Source: Sphingomonadales bacterium UBA6171
GTDB taxonomy: Bacteria; Pseudomonadota; Alphaproteobacteria; Sphingomonadales; Sphingomonadaceae
Assembly (NCBI GenBank): GCA_002422985.1
Contig: DITZ01000060.1
Coordinates: forward strand, 1-19,188
DNA length: 19,188 nucleotides
Direction of reading: 5' to 3'
Shown: positions 15,340-19,188 of the stretch, piece by piece
How the letters are laid out: each line of letters opens with the position of its first letter
Numbering within the stretch: position 1 is the first letter of the stretch
The notes under the pieces: generated by a model
Told to the model about the DNA's origin: nothing
Seen by the model: the letters and a program-made list of their open reading frames with translations, nothing else
The model's database searches: none
Made by a program: the position numbers and the translations under genes

Positions 15340-16130
15340 AGCTGCGTCTCGCCATGGAAGCTGGTGGCGACGGGGCCGGTCATCAGCAGGCTGCCGTCTG
15401 CTGATTCGGTGATGCTGAGCGTGCCGCCGGGGAGGAGGATGTCGGCCTGGGGGCCGATCAGGCGGCGGCGGCGGGCGGCGGCGAAGGTGGCGCAGGCACC
15501 GGAGCCGCAGGCAAGCGTGAGGCCGGCGCCGCGTTCCCATACCCTGAGACGGATGCGGTTATCGCCCAGCAGCTGCGCGACATTGACGTTGACGCGTTCG
15601 GGGAAGAGCGGGTCATTCTCGATTTCCGGGCCGAGCAAGTCCAGCGGGATGGAATCGAGGTTTTCGACGAAGAAGACGGCGTGCGGATTGCCCATGTTGA
15701 CGGCGGTGGGGCGTTCCAGCCGGCCCCAGCCGACGGGCATGTCGGCGCTGTCCATGGGGACGGAGAGCGGGATGTCTTCCCAGTCGTAGCGCGGGTGGCC
15801 CATGTTGATGGTGACGCCCGCGGGTGCGGCGGAGGCGAGCAGGATGCCGGCGCGGGTTTCGATGCGGGCGCTGTTGCCGATCAGCGAGGCAACGCAGCGG
15901 GTGGCGTTGCCGCAGGCACCGGATTCGGAGCCGTCCGGATTGTAGATTCGCATGAAAAGGTCGGCGCTGGCGCTGTGTTCCAGCACGATCAGCTGGTCGC
16001 AGCCGATGCCGGTATGCCGGTCTGCCAGGCGGCGGATGCGGGCGGGCGGCATGGCGATGGGGGTGACGCGTGCGTCGAAGATGGCAAAATCATTGCCGGC
16101 GCCGTGCATCTTGATGAAAGCCGTTCCCAT
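15336..16130 (-). CDS. dapF: Diaminopimelate epimerase
   Basis: 264 aa (E. coli 274). Cofactor-independent two-base racemase converting LL- to meso-diaminopimelate for lysine and peptidoglycan. It starts MGTAFIKMHGAGNDF, the classic DapF opening. The catalytic cysteines are Cys73 in GACGNATR and Cys208 in ACGSGACAT. The ATG at 16130 was chosen for that opening; the 24 open codons upstream are Pro/Arg-rich and lie in the intergenic region. The ribosome binding site is weak. First gene of dapF-mtaB-ftsY-yciB, all joined by four-base overlaps, and divergent from the acyl carrier protein gene across 81 GC-rich bases that contain a palindromic TTGCAA (16161-16166), a possible shared -35 element. 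Confidence 0.95.
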   Translation of the reverse strand: MGTAFIKMHGAGNDFAIFDARVTPIAMPPARIRRLADRHTGIGCDQLIVLEHSASADLFMRIYNPDGSESGACGNATRCVASLIGNSARIETRAGILLASAAPAGVTINMGHPRYDWEDIPLSVPMDSADMPVGWGRLERPTAVNMGNPHAVFFVENLDSIPLDLLGPEIENDPLFPERVNVNVAQLLGDNRIRLRVWERGAGLTLACGSGACATFAAARRRRLIGPQADILLPGGTLSITESADGSLLMTGPVATSFHGETQL

Positions 16131-16211
16131 GGGCGCGCCTGTAGCGGCTGGCGCGCGCAGTTGCAAAGGCGGGCGCGCTGGCTTAAGGGCGCGGCCTTTC
16201 ATGACGGGATA

Positions 16212-16511
16212 ATGAAGGTGGCGACGCTGACCCAGGCCGCACGCACGGAGAATGGCACGGATATCGTTGCCGAAGTGTCGGCGACGCTGGCGCGCGCGCT
16301 GGCGTTGCGCGCGGATGTGGCGGCGGCGCTGACGGCGGAGACGCTGCTGTTCGGCAATCTGCCGGAGCTTGATTCGATGGCGGTGGCGACCGTGCTGACC
16401 GCGCTGGAGGATCGATTCCAGATCATCATCGATGATGATGAGGTATCGGGCGACCTGTTCGGGACGGTTGGATCATTGGCACGTTTCGTGGCGGCGAAGA
16501 TCCGCGGCTGA
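16212..16511 (+). CDS. Free-standing acyl carrier protein
   Basis: 99 aa, slightly longer than housekeeping AcpP (about 78) owing to a 17-residue head. Acidic helical protein with the phosphopantetheine attachment motif LDSM (Ser55 in ELDSMAVATVL), then EDRFQIIIDDDEV and the closing GSLARFVAAKI helix. DSM replaces the more usual DSL, common in specialised carrier proteins. No ketosynthase or acyl ligase is in the window, so its partner enzymes are unknown. Similar lone ACPs occur in exosortase/exopolysaccharide loci, and a PEP-CTERM substrate lies 4 kb away, but the link is only suggestive. The ATG at 16212 has GACGGG just upstream. It is probably transcribed separately from the decarboxylase, which has its own leader. 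Confidence 0.85.
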   Translation: MKVATLTQAARTENGTDIVAEVSATLARALALRADVAAALTAETLLFGNLPELDSMAVATVLTALEDRFQIIIDDDEVSGDLFGTVGSLARFVAAKIRG

Positions 16512-16567
16512 TTCCGGGCCTGATTGCGGGGCCGATTCTGCTGCTTCCCGCCGGGGCGGGGCGAAAA

Positions 16568-16591
16568 TTGTCATAAATTTCTGCTTTACAT
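16568..16591 (+). promoter_or_regulatory. AT-rich candidate promoter of the polyamine genes
   Basis: The run TTGTCATAAATTTCTGCTTT followed by ACAT is an isolated AT-rich island in a GC-rich gap downstream of the acyl carrier protein gene. CATAAA (16572-16577) or TAAATT (16574-16579) could be a -10 element. No well-spaced -35 is visible, so a start around 16583-16590 is a guess. Confidence 0.35.
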
Positions 16592-16688
16592 GGGGGGCAA
16601 TGGACCCCATATGCCGCGTCCGCTGCCCCATGGGACTTCCACCGCAAGGCAGTCGTTTGTTGAAACAACTCCCCGGAGGTCCCTTGAA
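16590..16688 (+). promoter_or_regulatory. Structured leader with sequestered Shine-Dalgarno
   Basis: GGGACTTCC (16632-16640) can pair along all nine positions, with one G-U pair, with GGAGGTCCC (16675-16683), which contains the decarboxylase Shine-Dalgarno sequence. The enclosed loop holds its own hairpin, AGTCGTTT-GTTG-AAACAACT (16651-16670), with one mismatch. Upstream, ATGGGG (16590-16595) can pair with CCCCAT (16605-16610) or with CCCCA (16626-16630), giving alternative folds. This layout fits a translational riboregulator. Leader RNAs (for example the Rfam speF element) are known before alphaproteobacterial ornithine decarboxylases; I cannot say whether this belongs to that class. Confidence 0.5.
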
Positions 16689-17906
16689 TTGCACCAGCAT
16701 CATAACGCGCTTCGGGTAGCATCGGCGCTGCAACCGGCAGCCCCTGTTACCCTTGTCCGCCCGGAAGCCGCGCTGAAGGCAGCGCAGTTTTTCGTGTCTG
16801 CCTTTCCAGGCAAGAGCTTCTATGCAGTGAAGGCGAATCCCTCGCCCGCGCTCATCCAGCTGTTGTGGCAGGGCGGCATCCGGCATTTCGATGTGGCTTC
16901 CATCGCGGAAGTCCGGCTGGTGCGCGATGCACTGCCGGAAGCCGTGCTGGCGTTCATGCATCCGGTGAAGGCCGAAGAAGCGATTGCGGAAGCCTATCAT
17001 CGGCATGGCGTGCGGATTTTCTCGCTCGACACGCATGAGGAGCTGGCGAAGATCGTGCGCGCCTGCTCGACCGACGGTGTTGCGGCGGCGGACCTGACGC
17101 TGTGCGTGCGGCTGAAGGTTTCCTCGGCGCATTCCAAACTGTCGCTGGCGTCGAAGTTCGGCATTGGCGTTGCCGATGCCCCTGCCCTGCTGCTGGCGGT
17201 GCGGCAGGCGGCGGATGCGCTGGGCATCTGCTTCCATGTGGGTTCGCAGGCGATGTCGCCGGCGGCCTATGTCGATGCGCTGACCTTTGTGCGCGCAGCG
17301 ATCGTGGAAGCGGGCGTGACGGTGGATGTCATCGATGTGGGCGGCGGTTTTCCGTCGCGCTATCCGGGCATGGAGCCGCCGAGCCTGGAAACCTATTTCG
17401 CGGTGATCGAGCGCGCCTATGAAGCGCTGCCCATCTCCTATTCCGCCGAGCTGTGGTGCGAGCCGGGCCGGGCGCTGTCTGCCGACTATTCCAGCGTGCT
17501 GGTGCGGGTGGAAAAGCGGCGCGGCAATGAGCTTTATATCAACGACGGTGCCTATGGCTCGCTGTTTGATGCGGCGCATGTGGACTGGATTTATCCGGTG
17601 CAGCTGGTGCGGGCGGATGAGTCGATGGCGGACGAGGCGGATTTTTCCTTCTATGGCCCCACCTGCGATGACATGGACCATATGAAGGGTCCGTTCGTGC
17701 TGCCGGCGGACGTGAAGGCGGGCGATTATATCGAGATCGGCCAGCTGGGCGCCTATGGATGCGCCATGCGCACCGGGTTCAACGGCTTTGGCGCCGGGGA
17801 AACGGTGGTGGTGACGGATGCGCCGATGACGAGCCTGATTCCGGCCGGTGGCAAGCCGGTGGTGCCCGCCAATGTGGTGCGGCTTTCGATGGCTGGCCGG
17901 ACCTGA
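16689..17906 (+). CDS. Ornithine/lysine decarboxylase, PLP fold-type III
   Basis: 405 aa from the TTG at 16689. Alanine-racemase-fold enzyme that decarboxylates ornithine to putrescine (some relatives also lysine to cadaverine). PLP lysine Lys48 lies in YAVKANPSP; HVGSQ is at 183-187, DVGGGFP at 216-222, and CEPGR (257-261) binds PLP phosphate. GPTCDDMD (323-330) carries Cys326, the active-site cysteine of the ODC branch; this separates it from diaminopimelate and exosortase-linked decarboxylases. TTG is preferred because a strong GGAGGT lies eight bases upstream and the family normally begins about here; in-frame ATGs at 16590 and 16611 would add Pro/Ser/Arg-rich residues without a good ribosome binding site. 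The deoxyhypusine-synthase-like gene follows. Confidence 0.9.
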   Translation: MHQHHNALRVASALQPAAPVTLVRPEAALKAAQFFVSAFPGKSFYAVKANPSPALIQLLWQGGIRHFDVASIAEVRLVRDALPEAVLAFMHPVKAEEAIAEAYHRHGVRIFSLDTHEELAKIVRACSTDGVAAADLTLCVRLKVSSAHSKLSLASKFGIGVADAPALLLAVRQAADALGICFHVGSQAMSPAAYVDALTFVRAAIVEAGVTVDVIDVGGGFPSRYPGMEPPSLETYFAVIERAYEALPISYSAELWCEPGRALSADYSSVLVRVEKRRGNELYINDGAYGSLFDAAHVDWIYPVQLVRADESMADEADFSFYGPTCDDMDHMKGPFVLPADVKAGDYIEIGQLGAYGCAMRTGFNGFGAGETVVVTDAPMTSLIPAGGKPVVPANVVRLSMAGRT

Positions 17907-17937
17907 GCCCGTCATAAAGACGCGATACTGACATGTC

Positions 17938-17971
17938 GCCCCACCGCAGGATGCGCGGTGGGGCCCTTTTT
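17938..17971 (+). terminator. Intrinsic terminator between the polyamine genes
   Basis: GCCCCACCGC (17938-17947) and GCGGTGGGGC (17955-17964) form a perfect 10-bp stem with a seven-base loop, followed by CC and five T's (17967-17971). It begins 31 bases after the decarboxylase stop and ends 15 bases before the ATG of the next gene. No promoter fits between the T run and that ATG, so the downstream gene must be expressed by read-through or from a start upstream of the hairpin, for example GATACT at 17924-17929 used as a -10. Confidence 0.85.
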
Positions 17972-17986
17972 CCTGTGGAGACAAAG

Positions 17987-19036
17987 ATGAGCGAGCAGAT
18001 TGACGCGCAGCGCAAGGCAGAACTGCTTTCGAAAAAGGTGGAGCATATCGACATCCGCAGCTTCGATGCGCGGCCGATCATCGACCAGATGGCGAATATG
18101 AGCTTCACCAGCCGCGACCTGGCGCGGGCCACCGGCATCTATAACCAGATGCTGGCCGACCCGGATTGCACGGTCTGCCTTGTCATCGCCGGCTCGACCT
18201 CGGCCGGTGGCTGCATGGATCTGTATGCCGAACTGATCCGCAACAGGATGGTGGATGTGGTGATCGCCACGGGGGCCACCATCGTGGACATGGATTTTTT
18301 CGAAGGGCTGGGCCACAAACATTATCAGGCGCTGGAAATTCCGGACGATGATACGCTGCGCTCGCTCTATATCGACCGCATCTATGACACCTATATCGAT
18401 GAGGAACAGTTGCAGGACTGCGACTTCACCATCAATGCGATTGCCAATTCGCTGGAGCCGAAGCCCTATTCCAGCCGCGCCTTCATCCGCGAAATGGGGA
18501 AATATCTGGCCGAACATGGCAAGAAGGACAACAGCCTCGTCAAGCTGGCCTATGAGCATGATGTGCCGGTCTTCTGCCCGGCGTTCGTCGATTCCTCGGC
18601 CGGTTTCGGGCTGGTGAAGCATCAGGTGGATCGCGCCAAGGCAGGCCAGCCCTATATGGTGCTGGACGCGATTGCGGACTTCCGCGAACTGACCGACATC
18701 AAGATCAAGGCGGGCACCACCGGCCTGCTGATGATCGGTGGCGGCGTGCCGAAGAACTTCATCCAGGACACGGTGGTGTGCGCCGAAATCCTGGGGCATC
18801 ATGATGTGGAAGTGCATAAATATGCCGTGCAGATCACCGTTGCCGATGTGCGCGACGGGGCCTGTTCTTCCTCTACGCTGCAGGAAGCGGCGAGCTGGGG
18901 CAAGGTGAACACCGGCATCGAGCAGATGGTGTTTGCCGAAGCCGGCAGCGTGATGCCGCTGCTGGCGAGCGATGCCTATCATCGCGGGCATTGGAAGGAC
19001 CGGCCGGAGCGGCGCTGGGCGACGATTTTTGGGTGA
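17987..19036 (+). CDS. Deoxyhypusine-synthase-like protein, probable homospermidine synthase
   Basis: 349 aa. Member of the deoxyhypusine synthase (DHS) family, NAD-dependent enzymes that move an aminobutyl group from a polyamine to an acceptor. The catalytic lysine is Lys306 in AASWGKV, equivalent to human DHS Lys329; the NAD-binding stretch IAGSTSAGG (67-75) precedes MVDVVIATGAT (88-98), and GGGVPKNF (251-258) is conserved. Bacteria lack the eIF5A substrate, so the acceptor is probably a small amine; next to an ornithine decarboxylase, putrescine-to-homospermidine is the best guess, as in plant homospermidine synthases derived from DHS. The ATG at 17987 has GGAG seven bases upstream. An in-frame ATG at 17933 would add 18 residues encoded through the terminator stem. 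Confidence 0.85.
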   Translation: MSEQIDAQRKAELLSKKVEHIDIRSFDARPIIDQMANMSFTSRDLARATGIYNQMLADPDCTVCLVIAGSTSAGGCMDLYAELIRNRMVDVVIATGATIVDMDFFEGLGHKHYQALEIPDDDTLRSLYIDRIYDTYIDEEQLQDCDFTINAIANSLEPKPYSSRAFIREMGKYLAEHGKKDNSLVKLAYEHDVPVFCPAFVDSSAGFGLVKHQVDRAKAGQPYMVLDAIADFRELTDIKIKAGTTGLLMIGGGVPKNFIQDTVVCAEILGHHDVEVHKYAVQITVADVRDGACSSSTLQEAASWGKVNTGIEQMVFAEAGSVMPLLASDAYHRGHWKDRPERRWATIFG

Positions 19037-19039
19037 GCT

Positions 19040-19059
19040 GAAAGCGGCCGCAGGCTTTC
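19040..19059 (+). other. Small hairpin after the DHS-like gene
   Basis: GAAAGC (19040-19045) and GCTTTC (19054-19059) form a six-bp stem around an eight-base loop, four bases after the stop. No T run follows. It may assist termination together with the larger hairpin downstream. Confidence 0.3.
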
Positions 19060-19077
19060 GCCGGGGCAGGCGGCACA

Positions 19078-19115
19078 GCCCGGCAGAGCCGTGGCTTTGC
19101 CAGGCTCTGCCGGGC
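19078..19115. other. Long perfect hairpin downstream of the DHS-like gene
   Basis: GCCCGGCAGAGCC (19078-19090) pairs perfectly with GGCTCTGCCGGGC (19103-19115), a 13-bp stem. The 12-base loop holds a further TGGC-TTT-GCCA stem, so the whole element is almost continuously paired. GGGGACCG follows, not a T run, so it is not a standard intrinsic terminator; an mRNA-stabilising structure or a dispersed palindromic repeat is equally possible. The remaining bases to 19188 show no gene or other signal. Confidence 0.6.
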
Positions 19116-19188
19116 GGGGACCGACGACCCGGTTGAGTGTTTAAGCGACGTGGCGATTGGGTGGCGGCGTTGCTGACCCCACCCCCGG

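Noticed and set aside
16547..16560. Terminator hairpin CCCGC-CGGG-GCGGG after the acyl carrier protein gene
   Set aside because: Five-bp stem with no T run; likely chance in GC-rich sequence.
16473..17984. 503-codon open frame opposite the decarboxylase
   Set aside because: Codon-bias shadow; composition is His/Arg/Gln-rich and no family is recognisable.
17912..18991. 359-codon open frame opposite the DHS-like gene
   Set aside because: Antisense to a gene with conserved catalytic residues; no supporting start signal.

Overview
The window looks like the chromosome of a GC-rich alphaproteobacterium, most likely a member of the Sphingomonadales. The reasons are a PEPxxWA-CTERM protein, the order dapF-mtaB-ftsY-yciB, an exact GTTC-N7-GTTC alphaproteobacterial LexA box in front of uvrD, and an ornithine-decarboxylase gene followed by a deoxyhypusine-synthase-like gene. 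Almost everything is housekeeping or metabolic. I see no phage, transposon, CRISPR array, rRNA or tRNA.

Layout. Bases 1-127 are the 5' end of a leftward AmpG-type MFS permease. Bases 255-4010 run rightward: an RluB-type pseudouridine synthase, rsmD (1-base overlap) and an SOS-box-preceded uvrD/pcrA helicase. Bases 4011-4307 carry no gene, but hold a perfect parS partition site (24-bp palindrome at 4047-4070), a second degenerate parS-like site at 4011-4026 and a candidate promoter. Bases 4308-6514 carry an MFS exporter and a cysteine synthase (1-base overlap). Bases 6478-8884 are leftward: a membrane-anchored metallophosphoesterase and an aldehyde dehydrogenase, separated by a cluster of GC-rich palindromic repeats. 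Bases 8961-11714 carry two exported proteins, a DUF3089 alpha/beta hydrolase and an M17 leucyl aminopeptidase. Bases 11797-16130 are leftward: a PEP-CTERM protein and the tightly overlapped dapF-mtaB-ftsY-yciB set. Bases 16212-19036 are rightward: a free-standing acyl carrier protein, then a polyamine pair (ornithine/lysine decarboxylase and deoxyhypusine-synthase-like protein).

Two themes stand out. (1) Chromosome organisation: the plus strand is C-rich up to about 3.18 kb, inside uvrD, and G-rich beyond, including where genes lie on the minus strand. A C-rich to G-rich switch is what a replication origin produces. A perfect parS lies less than 1 kb away, so the window is probably origin-proximal, although I found no DnaA-box cluster. 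(2) RNA-level control of polyamine genes: the decarboxylase leader can fold so that its Shine-Dalgarno sequence is fully paired, and a strong intrinsic terminator lies between the decarboxylase gene and the deoxyhypusine-synthase-like gene, only 15 bases before the latter's start codon. Together they suggest a two-point attenuation scheme for putrescine and homospermidine synthesis. This is the best candidate here for something undescribed.
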